Positions 17,004-26,706 of a DNA stretch of 64,000 nucleotides are shown in pieces. Under the pieces are notes generated by a model, which did no database searches, had not been told where the DNA came from, and worked only from the letters and a program-made list of their open reading frames with translations. Within the stretch, counting starts at the first letter, position 1. Every line of letters begins with the position of its first letter. Source of the stretch: Pseudaeromonas sp041441555 (GTDB taxonomy: Bacteria; Pseudomonadota; Gammaproteobacteria; Enterobacterales; Aeromonadaceae); assembly GCA_041441555.1 (NCBI GenBank), contig JASDSW010000053.1, positions 1-64,000 of the forward strand. The letters are read 5' to 3'. A program made the translations under genes and the position numbers.

Positions 17004-17873
17004 TCAGGCGAGCGCCATCGCCAGCAGGATGCCGACAAAAATCACACCACCGACCCGGTTGTTGGCTAAAAACGCCTGGAAACAGGCCTCGCGCTGTCGT
17101 CGCCCAGCGCTCCGGCGCTGCTGCACAAACAGGAGCGCCGCCCCCAGCAAGCCGGCGTAGAAGGGCCAGGCCAATTGCTGCAACCAGCCCACCCACACCA
17201 GCAGCGCCAGGGTCGCCATCTGCAGCAGCGCGATGATCCGTAAGTCATACCGGCCGAACAGGATGGCCGTCGACTTGACGCCAATTCGCAGGTCGTCATC
17301 GCGATCCACCATGGCGTAATAGGTGTCGTAGGCGATGGTCCACAGCACATTGGCCCCAAACAGGAGCCAGGTCGTGAGCGTCAGCTCATTGGCCACAGCC
17401 CCCCAGGCCATGGGGATCGACCAGGAGAAGGCCAAGCCCAGCACCAATTGTGGCAGATGGGTGATGCGTTTCATGAAGGGATAGAGGATGGCCAGCAGCA
17501 GGCCGACCAGCGACAGGCCGATGGTCAGGCGGTTGAGCGTCAGCACCAGCAAGAAGGAGAGCCCCACCAGCAGGGCGAAGAACCCCAATGCCTGTCGTTC
17601 ACTCAACTGGCCAGCCGGCAGCGGGCGTCGCGCCGTGCGCTTGACGTGACCATCGACATGGCGATCGGCGTAATCGTTGATGACACAGCCGGCGGCCCGC
17701 ATCAAAAAGACCCCCGCGACCATCGCCAGCAGAGGCCACAGCGGCGGCACGCCAGCAGAGGCCAACCACAAGGACCACAGGGTGGGCCACAACAGCAGCA
17801 GAGTGCCGATAGGCTTGTCCATCCGCGCCAGCTGCCAGTAAGCCCACCAACGCTCCCGCATCACCGCTTGCAT
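17004..17873 (-). CDS. ubiA: 4-hydroxybenzoate octaprenyltransferase
   Basis: Inner-membrane prenyltransferase that attaches the polyprenyl chain to 4-hydroxybenzoate in ubiquinone synthesis. The 289-residue product has about nine membrane helices and the two aspartate-rich prenyl-diphosphate/Mg2+ motifs, NDYADRHVD near residue 66 and DTYYAMVDRDDD near 185. It overlaps the end of ubiC by 13 nt. The ATG at 17873 is preferred because GAGGT lies 7-8 nt upstream; an ATG at 17861 touching the ubiC stop is the alternative. Confidence 0.97.
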   Translation of the reverse strand: MQAVMRERWWAYWQLARMDKPIGTLLLLWPTLWSLWLASAGVPPLWPLLAMVAGVFLMRAAGCVINDYADRHVDGHVKRTARRPLPAGQLSERQALGFFALLVGLSFLLVLTLNRLTIGLSLVGLLLAILYPFMKRITHLPQLVLGLAFSWSIPMAWGAVANELTLTTWLLFGANVLWTIAYDTYYAMVDRDDDLRIGVKSTAILFGRYDLRIIALLQMATLALLVWVGWLQQLAWPFYAGLLGAALLFVQQRRSAGRRQREACFQAFLANNRVGGVIFVGILLAMALA

Positions 17874-18427
17874 ACCGATACCTCATCGACCGGCTCCGCA
17901 TACAGAGGCGAGCCGGGTAAAAACAGTTCCGTGATCGTACAGTGGCCCGCCGACAACTCAAATCGAGAGTAACGCGCCCACAGCCGGTCCGGCGGGGTTA
18001 TCCGCCAGGCCCGCAGCGCCTGCACCAGGGCAGGCTCAGCGGCCAGATCCGCCCACTGCAATGAACTCCGCCGCCCACCGCCCTCGCCGAACAGCCAATC
18101 GCCCAAGGGGCGCTCGCCCTGTCGGGCCAGCTCGGGGTGCTGCCGCAGGGTGGCTGCGGGAGCCTGGGTCAGCGCCCAGACCCAGGGCCGGCCGGCCTTC
18201 AGCAGCAACACCTGGCGTTGCCAGCTCTGTTCCGCCAAGACGACCCCCTGTTGCAGGCAGGCAAGAGTCAGGGGGCCCGGCTCACCGCGCAGCCGCCGAG
18301 TCAGGGAGCCCGACTCCGCGAGCCAACTCAGTACCAGCGCCGGCGCCGTGAGTGTCGCCAGCGGCGCCCAGTCGATCGGCCCCAACGGGGCAACCGGCGC
18401 CCAACCGTTAGCGGAATGCGTCGCCAC
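17861..18427 (-). CDS. ubiC: Chorismate lyase
   Basis: UbiC splits chorismate into 4-hydroxybenzoate and pyruvate, the entry to ubiquinone synthesis. The product is about 188 residues, somewhat longer than E. coli UbiC (165), and is similar mainly in the central (VLLLKAGRPWVWA) and C-terminal parts (ITELFLPGSPLY). The start is uncertain: the GTG at 18427 has a GAGGG site 6 nt upstream, while the GTG at 18439 has none that is clear. It is upstream of and overlapping ubiA, so the enzyme and the next-step transferase are co-translated. Confidence 0.9.
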   Translation of the reverse strand: MATHSANGWAPVAPLGPIDWAPLATLTAPALVLSWLAESGSLTRRLRGEPGPLTLACLQQGVVLAEQSWQRQVLLLKAGRPWVWALTQAPAATLRQHPELARQGERPLGDWLFGEGGGRRSSLQWADLAAEPALVQALRAWRITPPDRLWARYSRFELSAGHCTITELFLPGSPLYAEPVDEVSVCKR

Positions 18428-18490
18428 CGTCGCCCTCACTCCAGAAACAACACGCCATCACACCCCTCGCTACAATAGTCCGCCGAACCC

Positions 18491-18519
18491 TTGACGATCG
18501 ACCATCCGCCCTCAAGAAT
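18491..18519 (+). promoter_or_regulatory. Putative promoter of the FliL-like gene
   Basis: TTGACG (18491-18496) and AAGAAT (18514-18519), spaced 17 bp, lie in the divergent gap between ubiC and the FliL-like gene, about 40 nt upstream of its ATG. Confidence 0.4.
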
Positions 18520-18558
18520 GGCCATACCACCTTTTGCCATTCGACAAGAAGCCTAGCC

Positions 18559-18993
18559 ATGTCCCAAAAAATCATCCTCTTTCTGCTGATGCTGACCAGT
18601 TGCCTGAGCCCCCTGACCACGTTTGCGCAAGAGGGCGGTGGCGAAGGTGGCGAGGGAGCCGCACAGCCCACCGGCATCGGTTACTACACTCTGGATCCGG
18701 AGTTCATCACCAACTTTCTCAACGAGGGACCCAACCTCGGCTATGTCCGGGTCAAGGTCGATCTGATGGTCGATAACGCCGCCGACATCGAGCTGCTCAA
18801 ACGCCACGATCCGCTGTTGCGCGATGCCATCAATACCCTGCTGGGCGGCCAGACCCTGGCCGATGTCAAATCCCAGGAGGGGCGCGAGAAGATCCGTCTG
18901 GCCTGCAAAGCCAAGGTGGAAGAGCTGCTGACCCAGGAAGAGGGGCGCAAGATCATCCGCGATCTGCTGTTCACCAACTACCTGTATCAATAG
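18559..18993 (+). CDS. Exported FliL-domain protein
   Basis: A 144-residue protein with a signal peptide (hydrophobic run to about residue 20, likely cleavage after TTFAQ), a Gly/Glu-rich linker and a FliL-like domain (YYTLDPEFITNFLNEGPNLGYVRV, then the C-terminal IIRDLLFTNYLYQ). FliL proper is an anchored inner-membrane protein at the flagellar stator; this version has a cleavable-looking signal and no flagellar genes nearby, so it is a FliL paralogue of unclear role. It is divergent from ubiCA and convergent with glpEG. Confidence 0.8.
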   Translation: MSQKIILFLLMLTSCLSPLTTFAQEGGGEGGEGAAQPTGIGYYTLDPEFITNFLNEGPNLGYVRVKVDLMVDNAADIELLKRHDPLLRDAINTLLGGQTLADVKSQEGREKIRLACKAKVEELLTQEEGRKIIRDLLFTNYLYQ

Positions 18994-18996
18994 CTA

Positions 18997-19836
18997 TCAT
19001 CCCCGGCGCGCCGGCTTGCGACCATCCAGCCAGCCGTGCAACAGACCAATCAGCAAACCGGCCAGATGGGCAACATTCGCCAGATTGTTGCCCAACACCC
19101 CGCTGAAACCAATCACCAGCCAGACCAGCATGAAACCAAAGATCCCATCCTGCAGCTGCACGCCCCCCGCCGGTTGCCGCCGTCCCAGGATCCAGCAGTA
19201 ACCCACCAGCGTATTCACCACGGCGGAGAGACCGCCAAAATCCGGCCCCGAAGCTAGATACTCCAGCAGATTGGGGATCACGGCCCCCACCAGCAGCAGG
19301 GTCAGCAACTTGCTGCTGCCCAGTTCGCGCTCCACCAAACCGGCCAGATACCACCACCACATCAGGTTGAAGATGAGGTGCAGGGGTGAAAAATGGAGAA
19401 AAGCCGGGGTGACGAAGCGCCAGATCTGCCAGCCATTCAACTGACTCAGATCCGGGTGAAAACTCAACGCCTGATAGAGGTTCAAGCCGATGAATTGCAG
19501 GCCATACAGGCCGACGCACAGCGCCATCACCATCAAGGTGACCGGACCGGCCTGCATCAAGAAGTGGGCGGTCAGGCTGTGATGACCGGCGCTGTAGTCG
19601 ATGCGGCTATTGGGCGCACCGCTCTGCCAGGAGGCCTCGGCGTAACGCGGATGATAAGGGTCCTGCAAGAAGCGTTTGATCTCGGGCTCCGCCTCTCCGA
19701 TGCGGCTCTCGTCAGCCAACCAGAGGGTAATCCCGATCTCAGACTGAGTCAGCTCACACTGCAGGCCTCGGTGGGAGAGATAATCAGCCAGGCTGTGGGC
19801 GAGCCGGGCATCACTGAGCACCACCAGTTGCTTCAT
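18997..19836 (-). CDS. glpG: Rhomboid intramembrane serine protease GlpG
   Basis: GlpG cleaves membrane proteins within the bilayer. The 279-residue product (E. coli 276) has the N-terminal cytoplasmic domain, six membrane helices, the HxxxN oxyanion/loop motif (HLIFN), Ser204 in FGGLSAVVN and His257 in VAHLAG, so both residues of the Ser-His dyad are present. Unusually the residue after the serine is Ala instead of the near-invariant Gly (GxSG), and the position of the conserved Tyr four residues after the serine is Asn208. It overlaps glpE by 4 nt (ATGA), so the two are translationally coupled. Confidence 0.93.
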   Translation of the reverse strand: MKQLVVLSDARLAHSLADYLSHRGLQCELTQSEIGITLWLADESRIGEAEPEIKRFLQDPYHPRYAEASWQSGAPNSRIDYSAGHHSLTAHFLMQAGPVTLMVMALCVGLYGLQFIGLNLYQALSFHPDLSQLNGWQIWRFVTPAFLHFSPLHLIFNLMWWWYLAGLVERELGSSKLLTLLLVGAVIPNLLEYLASGPDFGGLSAVVNTLVGYCWILGRRQPAGGVQLQDGIFGFMLVWLVIGFSGVLGNNLANVAHLAGLLIGLLHGWLDGRKPARRG

Positions 19837-20177
19837 ACGCCGCCCCCGGCGACATCAAGCCCCGCACTCACCACCGGACAAGCCAGTTGCCAGGCCGCAA
19901 AGCCCCCCTCAAGGTTATAGACGTTCTCGAAACCATGATTCACCAGGTACTGCGCCACTCCCTGACTGCTATGGCCGTGGTAGCACATCACCACCACCGG
20001 ATTGTCGGGATCCGTCTGCTGCAGGAAGGTGCCGAGCGTCTCATTGGTCAGATGGAAGGCGCCAGGGGCGTGCCCCAGGCTAAAACTGGCGCGATCCCGG
20101 ATATCGACCAGGCAAGCGTCGCCGCTGCGCAGCAACTCGACGGCCGCGACGGGAGAGATGGAGTGAAACTGGGACAT
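19833..20177 (-). CDS. glpE: Thiosulfate sulfurtransferase GlpE (rhodanese)
   Basis: Single-domain rhodanese that transfers sulfane sulfur from thiosulfate to cyanide or thioredoxin in vitro. The 114-residue product has the CH2A-like DIRDRASFSLGHAPGA segment and the active-site loop with Cys65 (VVMCYHGHSS), as in E. coli GlpE. AGGAGG upstream supports the start. It precedes and overlaps glpG; unlike in E. coli, glpR and glpD are not adjacent. Confidence 0.96.
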   Translation of the reverse strand: MSQFHSISPVAAVELLRSGDACLVDIRDRASFSLGHAPGAFHLTNETLGTFLQQTDPDNPVVVMCYHGHSSQGVAQYLVNHGFENVYNLEGGFAAWQLACPVVSAGLDVAGGGV

Positions 20178-20220
20178 GCGAGCCTCCTGAAGGATGTCTG
20201 GCCCAGTTTACCCGATTGTT

Positions 20221-20256
20221 AAAAAAAAGGATCATCCGACGCGAATCGGATGATCC
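20221..20256 (-). terminator. Terminator of the liv operon
   Basis: An 11-bp perfect stem (20229-20239 with 20246-20256, 6-nt loop) is followed on the minus strand by eight T. It lies about 65 nt after livF and ends the branched-chain amino acid operon before glpE. Confidence 0.9.
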
Positions 20257-20322
20257 CTTGAACTACTACAGGGTTCGACGAGTTGCACCGACTCAAACGC
20301 CAGCGCCCCTCCATTTATGCGC

Positions 20323-21024
20323 TTAGCCGCCCAGATAGGCCTGACGCACCGCCGGATCGGCCAGCAGTTGTTGACCACTCCCCTCCAGCACCACGCGTCC
20401 GGTCTCCAACACATAACCGCGATCGGCCAGCTTCAGCGCCTGATTGGCATTCTGCTCGACCAGGAAGATGGTCATCCCCCGCTCCCGCAGCCGTTCGATG
20501 ATCTCGAAGATCTGCTGGATGATGATGGGAGCCAGCCCCAGGGAGGGCTCATCCAGCAGCAACAGCCGGGGCTTGCTCATCAGGGCACGACCGATGGCCA
20601 GCATCTGCTGCTCGCCACCGGACATGGTGCCGGCGCGCTGTGTCAGTCGCTCCTTCAGGCGCGGAAACAGTTCGTAGACCTCGGCCAGCAGCTCCGCCTG
20701 CTCCGCCTTGTCGACGAAGAAGGCCCCCATCGACAGGTTCTCTTCCACCGTCAACCGACTGAATATGCGCCGCCCTTCCGGAACAATCGCGATATCACCG
20801 CGCATGATCTTGGCGGTATGCCACTGGGTGATGTCCTGCCCCTCGAACAGCACCTGGCCGGACTGCGGCTTGGGATCGCCGCACAGGGTCATCAGCAGCG
20901 TGGTCTTACCAGCGCCGTTGGCACCGATCAGGGTGACGATCTCGCCCTCATTGATATGCAGGCTGACATCGTGCAGCGCCTGGATCTTGCCGTAATAGGT
21001 GGAGACGTTCTTGAATTCCAGCAT
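20323..21024 (-). CDS. livF: Branched-chain amino acid ABC transporter ATPase LivF
   Basis: One of two ATPases powering high-affinity uptake of leucine, isoleucine and valine. The 233-residue product has Walker A GANGAGKT, signature SGGEQQ, Walker B LLLLDEPSLGLAP and the switch histidine region replaced by VEQNANQAL, all typical of LivF. The ATG at 21024 was preferred over a TTG at 21036 because GAGG sits 6 nt before it. It is last in livJHMGF, 8 nt after livG. Confidence 0.97.
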   Translation of the reverse strand: MLEFKNVSTYYGKIQALHDVSLHINEGEIVTLIGANGAGKTTLLMTLCGDPKPQSGQVLFEGQDITQWHTAKIMRGDIAIVPEGRRIFSRLTVEENLSMGAFFVDKAEQAELLAEVYELFPRLKERLTQRAGTMSGGEQQMLAIGRALMSKPRLLLLDEPSLGLAPIIIQQIFEIIERLRERGMTIFLVEQNANQALKLADRGYVLETGRVVLEGSGQQLLADPAVRQAYLGG

Positions 21025-21032
21025 CTGATACC

Positions 21033-21797
21033 TCAAAACTCACCCAGATAGGCCTTGATCACGGCCGGATTGCTCTTGATCTGCTCCGGCTTGCCATCGG
21101 CCAGCGGACAGCCCTGGTTGACCACGTAGATATGGTCGGAGATCTCCATCACCAGTTTCATGTCGTGTTCGATGAGCAGCACGGAGACGCCGAACTCATC
21201 GCGCAACAGGCGGATCAGCTCATCGAGATCGTGGGTTTCTTTCGGGTTCAGCCCCGCCGCCGGTTCATCGAGCATCAGCAACTTCGGCTGCGTGCACATG
21301 CAGCGGGCAATCTCCAACCGCCGTTGCTGACCATAGGCCAGACCGGTCGCAGGTCGATTGGCCAGCTCGGTCAAACCGACCTTATCCAACCAGAACAGGG
21401 CGCGCTCGAACGCCTCCTTCTCGGCCCGACGAAACGCCGGCGTCTTGAAGATGCCCGGCAACAGGCCACCGTGCATGTGACGGTGCTGAGCCACCAGCAG
21501 GTTCTCCAGCGCCGTCATCTCCTTGAACAGGCGGACGTGCTGGAAGGTGCGCACCACCCCCTTGCGGGCAATCTGATGACCCGGCAGCCCCTGGATCTCT
21601 TCGCCCGCATAGCGAATCACCCCGTCACTCGGCCGGTAAAACCCGGTCAGGCAGTTGAAGACGGTGGTCTTGCCGGCACCGTTCGGCCCGATGATGGAGA
21701 CGATCTGTTTCTCCTCCACCTGCAAGGCCACCTTATTGACCGCCACCAGGCCGCCAAAGCGCATGGTGAGGTCCGAAACTTCTAACATCTTGCTCAT
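21033..21797 (-). CDS. livG: Branched-chain amino acid ABC transporter ATPase LivG
   Basis: Second ATPase of the leucine/isoleucine/valine importer; pairs with LivF under the LivH-LivM pore. The 254-residue product has Walker A GPNGAGKT, the LivG-type insertion after FYRPSDG, signature AYGQQRRLEIAR, Walker B LLMLDEPAAGLNP and the H-loop LLIEHDMKLVM. The start at the ATG at 21797 overlaps the livM stop by 4 nt (ATGA); the longer upstream frame lies wholly inside livM. Confidence 0.97.
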   Translation of the reverse strand: MSKMLEVSDLTMRFGGLVAVNKVALQVEEKQIVSIIGPNGAGKTTVFNCLTGFYRPSDGVIRYAGEEIQGLPGHQIARKGVVRTFQHVRLFKEMTALENLLVAQHRHMHGGLLPGIFKTPAFRRAEKEAFERALFWLDKVGLTELANRPATGLAYGQQRRLEIARCMCTQPKLLMLDEPAAGLNPKETHDLDELIRLLRDEFGVSVLLIEHDMKLVMEISDHIYVVNQGCPLADGKPEQIKSNPAVIKAYLGEF

Positions 21798-23040
21798 TTC
21801 GGCAACTCCATGTGCTGACGGGTCATCGGCAGCAGCCCCTGCGGCCGCCACAACATCATGACCACCATCAGCAGACCAAACATCACCATGCGGTATTCAT
21901 TAAACTCGCGGGCCATCTCCGGCAGGATCGTCATGATGATCGCCGCCAGCACGATACCGACCTGCGACCCCATGCCCCCCAGCACCACGATGGCCAGGAT
22001 GATGGCCGATTCGATGAAGGTGAAGGACTCCGGACTGATGAAGCCCTGGCGCGCCGCGAAGAAGCTGCCGGCGATCCCGGCAAAGGCGGCGCCGATGGCA
22101 AAGGCGCTGAGCTTGATGAAGGTCGGATTCAGGCCGAGGGAACGGCAGGCGATCTCATCTTCGCGCAACGCTTCCCAAGCCCGGCCGAGCGGCATCCGCA
22201 GCAGGCGATTGATGACAAACAGGGTCAGCAGCACCAGCAAGACCGCCATCAGATAGAGGAAGATCACCTTGTGGTCTGCCACATACTTGATACCGAAGAA
22301 TTGATGGAAGGTCTGACTCCCCTCGTCGGCCTTACGGGCGAACTCCAGACCGAACAGGGTCGGCTTCGGAATACCGGAGATACCGTTCGGGCCACCGGTG
22401 ATGGTATTGAGGTTGTTCAGCAGGATGCGGATCACCTCACCAAAGCCCAGGGTGACGATCGCCAGATAATCCCCGCGCAGCCGCAGCACCGGGAACCCCA
22501 GCAAGAAGCCAAAGGCCGCCGCCAGCAGACCGGCCAGCGGCAGCGCTTCCCAGAAGCCGAAACCGAAATACTGATTCAGCAGCGCATAGCTGTAGGCACC
22601 GACGGCATAGAAGCCGACGTAGCCCAGATCCAGCAAACCGGCCAGGCCGACCTGCACGTTGAGCCCCAGCCCCAGCATCACGTAGATCAGGGTCAGGGTG
22701 GCCAAATCCACCACGCTGCGGCTGGCCAGGAAGGGCAGCAGGATCAGCGCCAGCAACATCAACCAGAAACCGACCCGATAAAGGCCCGGCTTCTCGCTCT
22801 GACTCGGCAACACCAGCTTGGGCGTACCACTCCCGACGCGACCCAACAGACCCAGGATCGGCTGACGGAACAGTTGAAAGAAGAAGACGATGGCGACACC
22901 GGCCAGCAGCGCCGGACCATTATCACCCAATTGGCTGACCACCGTCAGGCCAACACCCTCGGCCTGCAGTTGGAAACCAAACAACCAGAGGGTCAGCAGC
23001 AACGTCATGAGTGCCGCGACACAGGCATGTTTAAAATGCA

Positions 23041-23041
<1 letters not shown>
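21794..23041 (-). CDS. livM: Branched-chain amino acid ABC permease LivM
   Basis: Inner-membrane permease subunit of the leucine/isoleucine/valine importer. The 415-residue product is longer than LivH because of an extra N-terminal membrane region, like E. coli LivM (425); it has about ten helices, the core LGLNVQVGLAGLLDLGYVGFYAVGAY, and the cytoplasmic coupling segment near GRAWEALREDEIACRSLG. The ATG at 23041 overlaps the livH stop (TGATG). Confidence 0.96.
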
Positions 23042-23964
<923 letters not shown>

Positions 23965-24002
23965 AGGGGGTCGTTCCTGTGCACCCGACACGGTAAAGAT
24001 TG

Positions 24003-24048
24003 TCGTCTCCGGCGAGACGATAAATGAAGGGGCGGCCCAAGCCGCCCC
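24003..24048 (-). terminator. Two hairpins between livJ and livH
   Basis: On the minus strand the livJ stop is followed by an 8-bp GC-rich stem (24029-24036 with 24041-24048) with a weak T-rich tail, then a 7-bp stem (24003-24009 with 24014-24020). Such intercistronic hairpins commonly stabilise the binding-protein message and reduce read-through into the permease genes. Confidence 0.5.
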
Positions 24049-24068
24049 CCGGGTTGCAACTCAGGTTC

Positions 24069-25187
24069 TTACTTCAGAACTGAGGAGGAGCCATCCTGGT
24101 GCCAGGCAAAGACTCCGAACTCGAAGCCCTTCAGGTCACCCTTGGCATCCCACTGCAGGTCGCCCATCACGGTCGGAATAGTACCGGCCTTCAGCGCCTT
24201 GGCCACATCGGCCGGCTCATCACCTGCCTGCTTGATCCCCGCAACCACGCTCTGGATGGCTGCATAGGTGGTCCAGATGAATGGACCGGACGGATCCTGC
24301 TTGTTGGCCTTCAGCGCCTCAACGACGGCGGCGTTGCTCGCCTCCTGGTCATAACGCTTCGGCAGAGTCACCATCAGGTTTTCTGCGGCGGCACCGGCAA
24401 TGGCGGAGATATCCTTGTTACCCACCCCTTCCGGGCCCATGAACTTGGCCTTCAGACCCTTTTCAGCCGCTTGGCGCAGGATCAGCCCCAGTTCGGGGTG
24501 ATAACCACCGTAGTAGACGAAGTCGACATTATCTTTCTTCAGCTTGGCGATCTGGGCTGAGAAGTCCTTGTCGCCGGCGGTGATCCCTTCAAAAGAGACG
24601 ACATTGATGCCAGCCTTCTTCAGCTCGTCACGCACGCTGGTGGCGATGCCTTCCCCGTACTGCTTCTTGTCGTGAATGATGGCCACCGTCTTCGGCTTGA
24701 CGCTGTCGATGATGTAACGTGCCGCAGTCGGCCCCTGGTCGCTGTCCAGACCAATGGTACGCATGGTCAGCTCATAACCCCGATCGCTGACCTTCGGGCT
24801 GGTGGAAGCCGGGGTGATCATCAGGATGCCTTCGTCTTCATAGACGTCGGAGGCAGCCAGGGTGCTATCGGAGCAGAGGTGGCCGATGACGAACTTGATG
24901 CCATCGTTGACGATCTTGTTGGCCACGGCGACGGCCTGCTTGGGATCACAGGCATCGTCATACAGCACGGCTTCGAGCTTCTTGCCATCGACGCCGCCGG
25001 CGGCGTTGATCTGATCGACGGCTACCTTGGCGCCGGCGAATTCCATGTCGCCATACTGGGCCACGGGGCCGGTCTGTGGGCCTGCAATCGCAATCTTGAC
25101 GGTCTCTTCCGCCATGGCCTGAGAAGCCATGGCACACAAGCTGACGGCCACGGCCGTAGCCAGCGTGCCTTTAGTCCATTTACTCAT
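24069..25187 (-). CDS. livJ: Periplasmic branched-chain amino acid binding protein
   Basis: Substrate-binding protein delivering leucine/isoleucine/valine to LivHMGF. The 372-residue product has a Sec signal peptide (cleavage probably after AMA at 26) and the two-lobed LIV-binding fold (VKIAIAGPQTGPVAQYGDME; CDSTLAASDVY with a cysteine pair CDPKQ/LCSDS). It resembles both LivJ and LivK of E. coli; since there is one copy here, livJ is a convenience label. It heads the operon and is divergent from a LacI-type gene. Confidence 0.92.
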   Translation of the reverse strand: MSKWTKGTLATAVAVSLCAMASQAMAEETVKIAIAGPQTGPVAQYGDMEFAGAKVAVDQINAAGGVDGKKLEAVLYDDACDPKQAVAVANKIVNDGIKFVIGHLCSDSTLAASDVYEDEGILMITPASTSPKVSDRGYELTMRTIGLDSDQGPTAARYIIDSVKPKTVAIIHDKKQYGEGIATSVRDELKKAGINVVSFEGITAGDKDFSAQIAKLKKDNVDFVYYGGYHPELGLILRQAAEKGLKAKFMGPEGVGNKDISAIAGAAAENLMVTLPKRYDQEASNAAVVEALKANKQDPSGPFIWTTYAAIQSVVAGIKQAGDEPADVAKALKAGTIPTVMGDLQWDAKGDLKGFEFGVFAWHQDGSSSVLK

Positions 25188-25619
25188 CTCTCTTCCCTCT
25201 TATTTTTTGTTGGTTATGCGCTTTTTTTAGCAGGCCCTGCTGCGAGAAAGCGGGCCTTTCCGAGTTTTCTATCATTGAGGCGCGTCACAAACAAGAGAGA
25301 AAGACGAAAATAATCTCTCGTCATTTAGCCAAAAATCATTGAAAGGACACCAACAAACCCTACATCACAAGAATTGAACTCCAAACAATTGCTTTTTTCG
25401 CAATATTATTCTGAAACAAACAGAACAAATACCAGCATATTGCGCTACCCCCGATGAGCACCTTTTGCGCGATGTTCACCGGAGCAATATCCGTCCAGAT
25501 GACACCCTTCTCGGGTTTTATGCCTACCATTAGCGAAGAACTGAAGCATGAGAAATACCTCTCAGTGTTGAACGAGAAGATCTGCTAATGTGCGCTGCCT
25601 TTTTTTAAGGAGACGTTAG
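25188..25619. other. AT-rich divergent intergenic region livJ / LacI-type regulator
   Basis: 432 bp without a credible gene, clearly AT-richer than the coding DNA around it, with several A/T tracts (for example near 25390-25410). Good ribosome sites stand at both ends (GAGGGAAGAGAG before livJ, AAGGAG before the regulator). It must hold both promoters and room for Lrp-type or autoregulatory sites, but I found no convincing -10/-35 pair and call none. Confidence 0.6.
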
Positions 25620-26627
25620 ATGGCCACGATTAAAGATGTTGCCGCACGGGCTGGAGTATCCATCTCCACCGTTTCACACGTACTCAACCATACCCGTCGC
25701 GTCAGTGAAGAGGCGACTCGGAACGTGCTTGAGGCGGTGGCGGCGCTGAACTACGCACCGAACTCAGTCGCCCGGAGTCTCAAGGTCAACAATACCCGGA
25801 CCATTGGTCTGCTGGTGACCGCCAGCGCCAACCCCTTCTTCGCCGAGGTGGTGAAGGGGGCCGAGGATTACTGCTTCAACCAGGGTTACAGCCTGATCCT
25901 CTGCAACACCGAGAACCAGTTGGAGCGGCAACGCCACTATCTGCGGATGCTGATGGAGAAGCGGGTCGACGGCCTGCTGGTTATCTGCACCGACATTGAC
26001 GCCGAGATCCAGGGGCTACTGCGCAGCTACCAGAGTGTGCCGCAGGTGGTGATGGATTGGGGTGGGCAATGCGATTTTGCCAACGTCATCAATGACAATG
26101 TGCGCACTGGAGCTCATCTGGCCACCCGTTATCTGGTCGCCCAGGGCCACCGGGAGCTGGTCTGCATCACAGGGCAACTGCACAAGCAGACCACCCAGCT
26201 GCGCCTCGACGGTGTGCGGGACGCCCTGGCCGAGGCCGGACTGACCCTGGCGGAGGAGAACATCCTCGAAGGGGATTACGAGATGCAGAGCGGTTTCGAT
26301 GCCATGCAACGGATCCTGACCCGCGACCAACTGCCAACCGCGGTGTTCACCTTTGATGATCCGATGGCTATCGGTGCCATCTGTGCCGCCACCCAGGCCG
26401 GATACCGGGTGCCCGAGGATATCTCGGTGGTCGGTTACGACGACGTGGAGATGGCCCGCTTTGCCAGCCCACCACTGACCACCATCCGGCATCCGAAGTC
26501 TGAGCTGGGGCAGTTGGCGGTAGAGTTGCTGATCAGCCGGATCCGCAACAAGGAGCTGAGCGTCGAAGCGCTGGATATCCAGCCCGAGCTGGTGATTCGC
26601 CACTCGGTGGCCGCACCACGTGGCTAA
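25620..26627 (+). CDS. LacI-family transcriptional regulator (RbsR/PurR-like)
   Basis: A 335-residue repressor with a LacI helix-turn-helix and hinge (ATIKDVAARAGVSISTVSH; YAPNSVARSLKVN, residues 1-60) and a periplasmic-binding-like effector domain (TIGLLVTASANPFFAEV onward). The N terminus is close to both PurR and RbsR of E. coli; the effector domain (LILCNTENQ, KRVDGLLVICTD) looks a little nearer RbsR. No purine or ribose genes are adjacent, so the ligand is not assigned. It is divergent from the liv operon and ends in a strong terminator. Confidence 0.88.
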   Translation: MATIKDVAARAGVSISTVSHVLNHTRRVSEEATRNVLEAVAALNYAPNSVARSLKVNNTRTIGLLVTASANPFFAEVVKGAEDYCFNQGYSLILCNTENQLERQRHYLRMLMEKRVDGLLVICTDIDAEIQGLLRSYQSVPQVVMDWGGQCDFANVINDNVRTGAHLATRYLVAQGHRELVCITGQLHKQTTQLRLDGVRDALAEAGLTLAEENILEGDYEMQSGFDAMQRILTRDQLPTAVFTFDDPMAIGAICAATQAGYRVPEDISVVGYDDVEMARFASPPLTTIRHPKSELGQLAVELLISRIRNKELSVEALDIQPELVIRHSVAAPRG

Positions 26628-26649
26628 ACCGCTATCGCTGGAGAGAATA

Positions 26650-26674
26650 AAGGCGCCCTTATGGCGCCTTTTTT
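26650..26674 (+). terminator. Terminator of the LacI-type gene
   Basis: An 8-bp stem (26650-26657 with 26663-26670, 5-nt loop) is followed by a T-run to 26674. It probably works in both directions, since the TetR-type gene converges on it. Confidence 0.9.
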
Positions 26675-26706
26675 ACTGCACGGTGAAAACTGGAACTCTT
26701 GCCACC

